A stretch of DNA of 28,003 bases from Basidiobolus meristosporus CBS 931.73 (taxonomy: Eukaryota > Basidiobolomycota > Basidiobolomycetes > Basidiobolales > Basidiobolaceae). The position numbers and the translations under genes were made by a program. The DNA lies in the NCBI GenBank assembly GCA_002104905.1, contig MCFE01000891.1, positions 1-28,003 on the forward strand. Reading direction: 5' to 3'. Below, piece by piece: positions 17,068 to 26,478 of the stretch; within the stretch, counting starts at the first letter, position 1, and every line of letters begins with the position of its first letter. The notes under the pieces were generated by a model. It was given only the letters and a program-made list of their open reading frames with translations, was not told the DNA's origin and searched no databases.

Positions 17068-18961
17068 ATGAACTCTATGCCATTACCACTCTCACATGGA
17101 GCCCCACAGTTTGATGGAAAGAATGTGGAAAGCTTATATATTCAAATGGGAGAAGCTCTGCAAGATGTGCAGCCTATCTGAACAAGAAATGGCTGAAGAC
17201 TTCCCCTACTACTGCACCGGTGATATTACCACTAAGCTCTTCAGACAAGGAGACATTCTCACTGACTGGGCCTTAATGAAGACCTACCTACAGACCGAGT
17301 ATGGTAGACCCCAGATATACTATGGAATTGAAGACCTCAGGCACTTTGGAAGAACTGGACTTTCCAAGCTACCACTTGAAGAGTTCATTCAACAGTATGA
17401 AGATATGGCCAAGCCACTCCTAGAGTCCCAGGCTATAACTGAGTTTACCATGACACTTTACCTTGCACAAGGGCTTCCCCAGGACTTGGCAAGGAAAGTT
17501 GACTTACATGCAGCCAAGGATGACAAGTCTGGCATTCCTTGCTTTGCAGAGGTGAAACGTGTTCTCCTAGAGGCAAAGCAAACTTCTACCTTTATGAGAC
17601 TCCTGACATCTAATCTGCCAGACCAGTCAACCAAGGAGCCAAGGAGTGCTGCTGCTGACAATCAGACCTACACTACCGACAGAATTGACCAACTTGCTGA
17701 ACAGCTACAGAAGCTAGCCCTCAAGATTAATGGCTCAGCTGAGGTTCCTACTGAGGGACAAAGACCTTTGCCCAGGCACTGCATCTGGTGTAACTCTACT
17801 CAGCATGCCAGACAAGAATGCTCAGAGCTTAGTCAGCTACTCAGAGAAGGAGCAGTACAGTTTGATGCTGATGGAATGCTTGCTGACAAGGAAGGAAGAA
17901 GGATTCCCACTAATTTCCGAAGAGGAGGGATGAGAGCCCTTTTCCATAAATCTGACTCAGCAACCAGAAAGATTACTGTTGATGCCCCTATTGGGACTCA
18001 TAAAGTGAATCCAAGCAGCCCTGACAACAGACAATATGAAGTTGATGCCTTTGCTACCAAAAGACACCTCCCTGAAGAACCTGCCAAGCCCATCCTTAGA
18101 AGACCACGCTTTGAAGAACCTGAAGTTGTTATTGACAAGAGGCCTAGTATGCTGCCCACCCAAGATCCATTGCCTCACTTTCAGATGACCTCAAAGATAG
18201 CAAGCTACTCAAGCCCTCAACTGATTACTGAGAAGCTGCTGAAGCAGAACCTCACTTTGTCGGTTGGAGAAATCATGAGTGTATCCCCATCTGTTAGGAA
18301 GACCTTTGATGAGCAGCTTAGAACAAGACAACAAGCTGTTGAACATATGGACACCCATATAATTCAGACAAACCATGAAGACCACCAAAATGATGACAAC
18401 ACTACTGAATATAAGACCTTTTACTCAGTTGCAACTGCTGTGGTAAAAGGGTATATATATGATGACCCTGTTGACTGCCATATTGACAGTGGCTCAGAGA
18501 TTTGTGTTATGCTGCTAGACTTCTGGAAGACACTTAAAAGCAAGGAGCTACTGCCTGTTGATAGAAATATTGGATGGAACATGACCAATGCAAACTCAGG
18601 ATCTAGTCCACTCTATGGTGTAGTACACAAGTTCCCTATTGAGGTACAAGGAATCAAGGTCTGGCTTCCCCTCTTCATCTGCCAGAAGGCAAACTTTGAC
18701 CTTCTGCTAGGTAGACCATGGGAGACCAGTACTAAGGCTACAACTACCAACTGTTCCGATGGGTCAGTATGGTACACCATACAAGGATCCAACCCAGGAC
18801 TACAGTCAACCTTCTGTGGTGTAACACCCAACAATAAGAGGACACATACTGCTTGCCAGAAGACACATCTTATTATGGAAGAAGATGAGGAGCCTGACAA
18901 TATACACCCCAACATTTGGAGCTGCTCATTAGGTATACAGGAGCAAACAGCTATGGTTTGA
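17068..18961 (+). pseudogene. Gypsy gag and protease
   Basis: The likely gag start is ATG 17068 (MNSMPLPLSHGAPQFDGKN). Its frame ends at 17192, while the matching continuation (IFKWEKLCKMCSLSEQEM) is in the next frame, so a frameshift lies at about 17120-17140. The long open frame from 17096 begins out of phase and its first dozen residues are spurious. Downstream come the gag body, a CCHC knuckle CIWCNSTQHARQEC (about 17783-17824), and an aspartic protease with CHIDSGSEICVM (catalytic Asp codon 18485-18487) and LLLGRPWE. The frame ends at TGA 18959-18961, where a Trp codon TGG would fit; another TGA follows at 19025-19027. Gag forms the particle and protease cuts the polyprotein. As it stands it is inactive. 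Confidence 0.88.
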
Positions 18962-19990
18962 ACAAAATACAAGACAGTAGAACAGAAGATTAGACCATCA
19001 CTTACCCCACTGACTGATGGATCTTGACCTGCTGATTACATTAGACCACCAGATGAAACACCAGATGATATACGACTTACACCTGAGAGACTTAAGCAAC
19101 TTATCATTGGTGATGGAAACCTTACACCAGAGGAGATACTATTATTTAAGGAGACCTTGAAAAGGCATGATAAGGTCTTCTCATATAACAACAAGGAGAT
19201 GGGACTCTTAAAGACATTGGTTGAAAAACCCATCAAGATTCATACAGTGCCCCACACACCCTGGTCATTTAAGCCTTACCCACTGCCCAGAGGACTCCAA
19301 GCTGATGTGCATGACCTACTTAAGAAGAAGATAGAAGCTGGTATCCTAGAGCCTTGCCATGGACCCTATGCTAACAGATGGTTTGTGACCAAAAAGAAGA
19401 ATGGAAAGCTCCGATTCATTCAAGACATGCAACCTGCAAATGCTGTCACTATCAGAGATGCTGCTATACCTCCATCTATTGATGACTTTGCAGAAAGCTT
19501 TAGTGGCCACTCCATCTACTCAGCATACAATCTCTACTCAGGATATGACCAGATTCCCCTTGATGAGACATCAAGAAATATGTTTGCACTAAAGACACCA
19601 TTTGGACTATTAAGGATGACAAGACTCAGCCAAGGGGCTACAAACTCCGTGGCTCAGTTCCAGAGATGCATGGTGAATGTGCTATACCAGTTTATACCTG
19701 AGAAACTTGCTGTCTTTGTTGATGACACAGGCATCAAAGGACCAAAAACCCAGGACACCACTGAAGTCATGCCTGGAGTCAGAAAGTTTGTCTATGATCA
19801 TATTTCAGACAATGATGCCATATTAGGAGCCATTGAAGAAGCTGGACTCACCATCAGTGGTGAGAAAAGCAGCTTTGGTGTATCAGCGATATCCATTGTT
19901 GGACAAAAATGCAATACCTTTGGTTGCTCACCTGGAGATTCCAAGACACAAAAGATATGCAACTGGCCTACCCCCACAAATCTAACGTAA
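18962..19990 (+). pseudogene. Gypsy reverse transcriptase
   Basis: This is in the same frame as gag-PR, after its stop, with one more TGA at 19025-19027. An ATG-initiated stretch is 19157-19990. Motifs: ERLKQLIIGDGNLTPEE linker, then YPLPRGLQADVHDLL, NRWFVTKKKNGKLRFIQD, GYDQIPLDE, MFALKTPFGLLRMTRLSQG, and the catalytic FVDD (GAT GAC at 19721-19726, as LAVFVDDTGIKGP), a variant of the usual Y-DD seen in this fungal Gypsy clade. It ends at TAA 19988-19990 within LT-ARGFVATCGFF, where CAA or GAA would keep it open. The active-site aspartates are intact; only stops disable it. Confidence 0.9.
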
Positions 19991-20002
19991 GCTCGTGGCT
20001 TT

Positions 20003-20980
20003 GTGGCCACTTGTGGGTTCTTTAAGATCTGGATCCCAAGATTTTCTCAGATAGCAGAACCAATTTACCGACTACAGAGAAAGAACACCCCATTTATCTG
20101 GGGAGAAGAGCAAGAAGAAGCCATGCAATTACTGAAAGAGGCCTTAGTATCTCCACCAGTTCTAAGACCTCTTGACTATCAAAACACTGAATGCCCACCT
20201 ATTTTGACAGTGGATGCAAGCCCCATAGGAGCTGGAGCACTACTTGGACAAGATGATGAAGATGGCAACCGCTATGCCTGCAGATATGAGAGCTGCCTAT
20301 TCTCTCCTAGAGAACAAAGATACTCACAGATTAAGAGAGAACTACTAGGAGTTGTGAAGATGCTGAGGAAACTGAAGTCACAACTCTACATGACACATTT
20401 TATCCTGGAGACAGATGCCAAGCCACTTATAGGAATGATCAACAAGCCTGACCTACCTGATGATGCCACAAACCGATGGATGGCATGGCTGAAAATGTTT
20501 GACTTTGAGGTCAAACATATCCCTTGCAAGACAAATGTTGTGGCTGATGCACTCTCCAGGAAGGGACCACAATTATTTGAAGACTTGGACCCTCACTTCG
20601 ATGATATTATTGATGCAGAGATCCGACAGATTGCCATCAAAGACCAAGAGAGAACTACCTGGAGTCTGATCAAGGAATATCTAAGGACACTTAAGAAACC
20701 TAGCTGGATGGATATTCAGGAGTTTAGAAAACTCAGGAAGAAGGCACACCACTACTGTCTTAAAGATGATCTTCTCTTTAAGCGAGTGAAGCCTGGACTT
20801 ATGCCAAGAAGAGTAGTCACTACCCCTCAGGAGCAACTGAACATCATGACAAGTATCCACCAAGGAGAACCAGGAGGACATAGAGGACAAGAAGCCACAT
20901 ACAATACTACAGCTCAGAGGTACTACTGGGAAAACATGTACTATGATATCCAACAATTTGTTGAGTCATGTGTAGCCTGA
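20003..20980 (+). pseudogene. Gypsy RNase H and integrase zinc finger
   Basis: The same frame continues: GFFKIWIPRFSQIAEPIYRL (RT thumb/connection), RNase H with LTVDASPIGAGALLGQ, QRYSQIKRELLGV and ETDAKPLIGM, then HIPCKTNVVADALSRK, and the integrase N-terminal zinc finger HQGEPGGHRG...ESCVA. TGA at 20978-20980 replaces the last Cys of the HHCC finger (expected CVACQKRS), so the break falls exactly on a zinc ligand. RNase H removes the RNA strand of the RNA-DNA hybrid; the zinc finger helps the integrase assemble. Confidence 0.88.
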
Positions 20981-21922
20981 CAGAAGAGATCCTCCAAGCG
21001 TTATGAAGAACCACTGCATCCTACTTACACAATCTGTCTATGGCAAAAGGTTGGCATTGACCTTGTCCACATGCCAACAGCTGAATCAAAAAAGTACCTG
21101 ATTGTTGCTAGAGATGACCTTAGTGGATGGGCAGAGGCTCGAGCCTTGCCCAACAACAAGAGCCATACCATATGGAGATTTATACTTGAAGACATCATCT
21201 GCAGATTTGGCTGCATCCGGCAGTTTGTTGCTGACAGAGGAGAGATGACATCCCAAATGATCCAGGAGTTGTGCTCAAAATACAAGATACACCTTGCTTT
21301 TACAACAGCTTACCACCCTCAAGCCAATGGAATGATAGAGAGAGGACATGGACCATTGGTGAACTCTCTTGTCAAGACTTATGAGAATAACACAACACTG
21401 TGGCCACAGCAATTACATCTAGCACTCTGGGCAGATAGAATTACTACCAAGAGAACAACTGGATTATCGCCATTCAAGCTACTCTATGGACATGACTGCA
21501 TACTACCAGTTGAGTTAAACACAGTCACTTGGAACTCATTGAATTGGAGATCCAATATGCAGACTGAAGACCTCCTTGCAACTTGCATACAGCAACTTGA
21601 TCACCATGACTTGAATATTAGCAGAGCTGCTGAACAACTTAAGGACACACGACTAAAGAACAAGGTGCCCTTTGACAAATCACACCCAACAAGGCCAAAA
21701 CCACTATCACTAGGAGACCCAGTATTACTCTATGATTCTACCTTGGACAAGCAATGGAGTCGGAAGTTTGACAAAAAATGGACTGGCCCCTACCTCATTT
21801 CCAAAGTGATTGGAAATGGAAGTTATTACATATCTGAGCTTGACAACACCCAGTTGAGAGCACCAGTTGCTGGAAATTGACTTAAGTTATTCAAGCATAG
21901 GAATTTCGCACATCAAGATTAG
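20981..21922 (+). pseudogene. Gypsy integrase core and C-terminal region
   Basis: The frame resumes without shift after the TGA. The core has catalytic Asp at 21059-21061 (GIDLVHMP), ARDDLSGWAEARAL, Asp at 21233-21235 (VADRGEMTS) and Glu at 21338-21340 (ANGMIERGH), with 34 residues between the second Asp and the Glu. Then come RITTKRTTGLSPFKLLYGHD and a beta-barrel-like tail DPVLLYDSTLDKQWSRKFDKKWTGPYLISKV. TGA 21878-21880 (CGA would give GNRLKLFKHRNFAHQD) is probably also premature; the natural stop would be TAG at 21920-21922. No chromodomain is visible. Confidence 0.88.
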
Positions 21923-21947
21923 TTTGCTTTGACCCAAGTTCAAAGCT

Positions 21948-21961
21948 GAGAGGGGGGTGGA
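21948..21961 (+). other. Gypsy polypurine tract
   Basis: GAGAGGGGGGTGGA directly abuts the start of the 3' LTR, as expected for the plus-strand primer. Confidence 0.85.
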
Positions 21962-23032
21962 TGTAGTGGGGTGACAGTGATACCCACTGACAGATGTGCT
22001 CATTCCCTTATTTTCTACTTCCCTATATCTCTACTACACTTATTTTAGTTTTATCCCATTTGTCTTACCCAATCAGTACTATCCCATAAGCCGGTTGACT
22101 ATCACACCTGCTTACCTTATTGCATAAGTTACCCCTCACTTTATGTAAGATTACTAGCTATAAGTACTTCTATATTAGGCAAGTACCCGCGCCATTACCC
22201 GTGACACATGATCAGCCCGTGTCACCATCCCTACCATTTCCATACCATATATGGTATCCCCATGTTACACAGGTTTCAGAATACTGATTCCTGATTGGTT
22301 GGATGTGCTGTGCCTCTTAGAACCTTCCGGCACCTACTTAGAACATTCTTAGGTCATCCTGATGTCATTAAGATTTCTATTGATATCCGGAACCTTCTGG
22401 AACACCATGATTAGTAATCACTTAGCCAGTAAGAAAAGTATATAAGGGAGGCTCTCCCTCAACAATAAATCATCATCCCTTTTATCAATATACCAACTTG
22501 TTGATTAGTGTGATCACTGCTACCTGCTGCTACCTGAACTTCCAACCCTAGACCACAGGACACTCCCAGGAAACCGCGCTGACAGCCAACTGACCTTGGA
22601 GGCACTACTTGTGAGGAATACTCAGAGTAGGTATCTTTTATTATATTTGATTCTTTCCCAAGTTTGTTCTTGTACAGGCAAAAATACTTTTCTGTCTTTG
22701 TAACTATTGACCACAGCTGCATTCTTATCAAGTCCCTGCTGGTGGAGTTTACAGTTGTTTTGACTTTGGAAGCTTTAGTACATTGTCATCTCAAAGGACG
22801 CTGAACCCAGCACATACTTTTGTTAAGACGCCAACTAAGTTGGGGATTGTAGCTCAATAGTTTTCCCTTGACAAGCTTGTGGCTTTATTCCCCTTCACAT
22901 TAGATTAGAGACAGAACCCAAGTATTCCTAGCAAGCTTTTGCCAGAGGTTATTGCACCCAGTGAACACCCCACACACAAAACACTTGAGAAGTGCTGGAC
23001 ATATCTCTCCCTTGGACCTATACACCACCACA
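21962..23032 (+). repeat. Gypsy 3' LTR (1071 bp)
   Basis: Uninterrupted partner of the left LTR with about twelve substitutions and no indels. It keeps the CArG box (22245-22254), the heat-shock motifs and TATATAAG (22439-22446). Confidence 0.95.
22320..22446 (+). promoter_or_regulatory. Gypsy 3' LTR promoter: heat-shock-type motifs and TATA box
   Basis: GAACCTTC (22320-22327), GAACATTC (22341-22348), the perfect GAACCTTCTGGAA (22390-22402) and TATATAAG (22439-22446) are all unchanged from the 5' LTR, although nearby bases differ (ccag/ccgg just before the perfect element). This promoter faces the pseudogene at 23332. Confidence 0.6.
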
Positions 23033-23331
23033 ACGTTGAGTAGCTTCTTACAATAACCACATGGTTTTTTTCCCTTCTCTTATAGTGATGAATCAAGGTA
23101 GTGCTGTCCATGGGCATACAGCTTGACACTGATCAAGTAGTGCTATTATATCACTTTTTGATCATCACGTATGTGATTTCAAGACAGTCTTGCATTTCAA
23201 AAATTGCACCTACATGAGTGTAATGTTTAAAGATGACCTACCATAATAATTATCATATATAAAGCTGTGGCACCATATACACACATATATGTAGTACTAT
23301 TTCCCACTTAGTATTACTCTCTTCCAAATAT
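23033..23331. other. No gene seen
   Basis: AT-rich spacer between the Gypsy 3' LTR and the repeat-bearing pseudogene copy B. No open frame, repeat or RNA gene was recognised. Confidence 0.4.
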
Positions 23332-25285
23332 ATGCTGCCAAAAAATAAAGCAAAATTGACTGTTACACAACCAAACCCCATTGCAAACAATAGCAGAAAA
23401 ATAGTTGGACAGCAACTTTCTTTGACATTGAGTGCCACAAGTAGGGCTACATCCAAAAATGCTCATGTTGACAGTGTGCCCACTGAAGGTAATACTGTGG
23501 ACTGCTCAGGTTCTCAGTCAAGTAGGCATATGTGAATCTCTGCAGAGCTGCAAGCTGACCAAAGTACTTAAGCAGATGAGAATGTTGCAAGTTCAGGACC
23601 TCCAGTAGAAGGCCAGTAAATGACAGTCAGAACATCACCACTACCCATAATATCAAGTATGTTGTCACCTCATACTAAAGCATTAATGAGGCAATTAGGT
23701 GCAGTGGCTGATAGGATATGGCCTGGAGAAATTAATGAATAGTCCAGAGTCAGGATGAGCAGATAGTACATATAGAGCAACTGATATCCCAGGTTGAGAA
23801 TGCATTATCTTGACTGCAAAGAAGGAACTCAGATAGTTCAATTTCACAGCCAAGAAGCACTGTGTAGTTTTTGAAGCACAACAACAGTTCCCAAAGATAA
23901 AGCTCATAGAAGACCTATCACAGCATGGGAGGGAGAGACTGTGGTGTTTATACCAAAGCCTAAAAATCAAAAGAAATTGATGATATGTGAAGTTGTCAAG
24001 TTCAATGGGGAAGAATGGACTAATATTCAAGAGTCTACAAGATGTCTAGCACTGCATCACCTCAAGGCCAGCATACCATGGGACCATCATGCACTCAACA
24101 CCAGGCAGAAGGTGCTTGATTCATGAGCATCATCCTGGACTCAAGCAAGCAAATGAATTTTGTACCAGCATTCATATGTTAAAGAAGTATCTCAAGAATA
24201 GCTGAAACTGGCAAATGCAGACATACAAGGGTGCCATGGCTAAAAACCAGTGGCTTTGTCAAGGGCTTGTAACCAGCAGGGTTGAAAGCTTCAATCAATT
24301 AGCAGGGAAATTTGAGGTAGGCAGGAGAGTGCCAGAAAGGGACAAGCAGGCTTACACAGTTGTATGAATGCAGCAATTATCAAGGAAAAACCATAGCTCA
24401 ATCAAAGAAGCACTCAGTCAAAGTAGCAGTGAAGGATCTGGCAGTGATGCAAACCCACAGCTTTTGCAGGAGCCTGTCACAAGCAGGGCTGAAAGCTCCA
24501 AACAAGTAGCAAAGAAGTTTCTCATTGCCACGGGAGAGCCAGCAAGGGACAAGCAGGCAAAAGCAGAAGCACAAATGCAGCATTCATCAAGGAACAACAT
24601 AGTACAATAAAAGAAGCACTCAGTCAAAGCAGTAGTGACAGAATTGGCAGTGATTAAAGTAAAGATAATTGAAAAAAAAGTCTACCCGGCCAGAGACATA
24701 GAAGTGTGAGAAAAAAGCTGCAGCTCTCACCATTTATGCTGTCAGCACAGAACAGGCTGAATTCTTTAATAGTCATCAAGAATTACCAACCAGATAATAG
24801 CTGTGTTCTCAAAAGCTGGAAGTGCAGTCAATTGAGCAACACTCTGGTTAAGTTGATGAGCTTGCAGAGAAAAGCAACAATGTCAAGAGCTCAAAAGACT
24901 ATTACTCTGCCTACTGTGGAACTTTGGAGCATTAATAGGCACACCAAGAGGTTGCTGCTTTTCATCATGAACTGTGCTCAAGAAAACGCACTTGAATATT
25001 ACAAGAGCTTATTGCAAAGACTGACAGATGAGATGCTTAGCCTTGAAGTGCTGGTAAAAGCTAGAACATATGGGAACCAGTAAAGGAACAGTGACATAAG
25101 GCCACATGGTTCCCACCAAAGTCATGAAAAAAGGGTGTTACAGCAGAAATACTTGTTGAATGGTGGATTTTAATGGAATTGTTTGTTGATGGTAGGGTTG
25201 GGCTTAATGTCAGTGTTAGGTATAGGGACTTGCATAGGCCAATACAATTGGCAATTGAGTTACAACTGCAGAGTGAAATGAAATA
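23332..25285 (+). pseudogene. Unidentified repeat-bearing coding remnant, copy B
   Basis: It starts with a 67-residue frame (MLPKNKAKLTVTQPNPIANN) and continues over stops through MLSPHTKALMRQLGAVADRIWPGE, VVFIPKPKNQKKLMICEVVKFNGEEW (near 23941-24020) and ALHHLKASIPWDHHALNTRQKVL. Two ~207-bp repeats follow (24245-24660), then EKKVYPARD, KSCSS, INRHTKRLLLF, ENALEYYKSLLQRLTDEML, and a last open block near 25135-25283 (AEILVEWWILMELFVDGRVG). Blocks from the repeats to QRL are shared with copy A at 3490-4410. The N-terminal half is seen only here, because copy A is cut. The family is unknown; polar composition and repeats would fit a transposon-borne DNA-binding or structural protein, which is only a guess. 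Many stops and frameshifts make it dead. Confidence 0.45.
24245..24655 (+). repeat. Two tandem ~207-bp coding repeats (copy B)
   Basis: Unit starts are aaccagtggct (24245) and aacccacagct (24452). Encoded blocks RVPERDKQA / GEPARDKQAK and SSIKEALSQSSSEGSGSD / STIKEALSQSSSDRIGSD repeat. The second needs a frame change near 24600. Confidence 0.65.
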
Positions 25286-26092
25286 AACCAATTTATATGC
25301 TTGAAAAGTAAAAGAATTGGTTGAGTGAGGAGGTAAAGAGTGTCAAAAAGAGGCAAACACCAAGCAATGCATGCAAATATAGGAGTTGTTTGAGTTTCCT
25401 GGATCAGGAAGTGAGCAAATTGGCAGAGAAACTATCAAAAGCCACTTATATATTGATGTGATGAAAAAATTTGACTAGGTTTCCTGTGAAATCCAGGATG
25501 CAATTGTTGTTCAATAATCTCTGCATGGTGCCCTGATGGGCTTAACACTTCTTAATCATGGCACTTAAGTTCTGTGACAGCCTTCTGAAAGGATCATCAC
25601 AATTATTTTTCATACGAGCTCTCTCCCACTGAGATAAGTGATATCTATATAACAGGTATAAAGGACTATGTTATCTTCTGGGTGGCTCCTAGTTTTATAC
25701 TGGTCAACTGTTGCCTGGCTGTATACTCAAATCTGGCTTGCAATCATCTGCTTCACTCTTTCTGTTTGGCTGGTAGTAGAATATTATTGAGTTAATTCTT
25801 CTAAATTTGTATATTACTTTCTCCCACTATTTAGAGACTTAAACAAGGTGATGGCTCATCTGGCAGCTCTGTATTTAGCTGCTGGTGCATTGAATTAGTA
25901 TGAAAACACTTGATGCAATAAGGCATTCTTCCAATGGGTTGCATAGGACATATCCATACTCCAGGTCCATATATATGCATTATATATCAGTAGGATTCTT
26001 ACAATTGAGGAATCCTGCTTTTGAGAGCTGTTTCCATTGCTGTACAGTCCAGAATGGCCGTTAATATCCCCAGTATTGGCATTTTCAGCCTT
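25286..26092. other. No gene recognised
   Basis: About 800 bp of AT-rich sequence with short broken frames on both strands (one of 81 codons on the minus strand, 26140-25895, partly inside the LTR, without recognisable motif). No LTR boundaries, terminal repeats or RNA genes could be supported. Confidence 0.35.
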
Positions 26093-26097
26093 ATATT

Positions 26098-26466
26098 TGT
26101 TGCAATTTAAGAAGTGATTTGGATATAAGGAACTTATCAAGAAATAGTGATAATAGTTGAACTATTGTTTATTCATAAAGAAGCTCAGTATTTATACCTT
26201 TGTAGAAGTAATACAGCTGCAACACTAAGTAGGGAGGGTTTCTCAATATTCAGGAGCATTCTGTAACAGTTTCAGGGTTAGTACATAATGTTTGCTAATA
26301 GTGCTAATTTGATCCTGACTATAGGGGAAAAATCATAAGATCATATATCTGGAGAAAGTGGCAAAGTTAAGGCAGTAAATGAGTCCTACAGTGACTAAGA
26401 CTAGCCTAGAATTGTTAAGTAAATTTTTAGCTGCTGAATGATACCAAATAGTCCAATATTTTAACA
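26098..26466 (-). repeat. 3' LTR of the second Copia element (369 bp)
   Basis: Plus-strand TGTTGCAATT...ATTTTAACA. It is the reverse complement of the solo LTR at 9736-10104, with equal length. A TATAAATAC box lies at about 26197-26188 on the minus strand. Confidence 0.9.
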
Positions 26467-26476
26467 CTCCCCCTCA
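26467..26476 (-). other. Polypurine tract of the second Copia element
   Basis: Minus strand TTGAGGGGGAG abuts the 3' LTR between it and the pol stop codon. Confidence 0.75.
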
Positions 26477-26478
26477 AC

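Larger units (their letters stand above)
11163..23032 (+). mobile_element. Full-length Ty3/Gypsy LTR retrotransposon, with a Copia element nested in its 5' LTR
   Basis: Two 1071-bp LTRs start TGTAGTGGGG and end CACCACCACA. The left one is 11163-12065 plus 16760-16927 (split by the Copia insertion), the right one 21962-23032. Between them lie a tRNA-Lys-like primer binding site, a gag-PR-RT-RNase H-IN frame and a polypurine tract, in Ty3/Gypsy order. Without the Copia and its TSD the element is about 7.18 kb. The LTRs differ at about a dozen positions with no length difference. The flanks aacat (11158-11162) and acgtt (23033-23037) do not form a perfect duplication; at best acat/acgt. The coding frame is dead (one frameshift, five stops), but the LTRs keep promoter motifs. 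Confidence 0.92.

Noticed and set aside
17096-17135. ATG 17096 as gag start
   Set aside because: The conserved gag start pattern APQFDGKN is in another frame from ATG 17068; the first residues from 17096 are out of phase.
17068-21922. Classical RIP (CpA to TpA) as cause of the Gypsy stops
   Set aside because: Only one of the inferred changes clearly fits CpA context, and one is a transversion; a count against a consensus would be needed.
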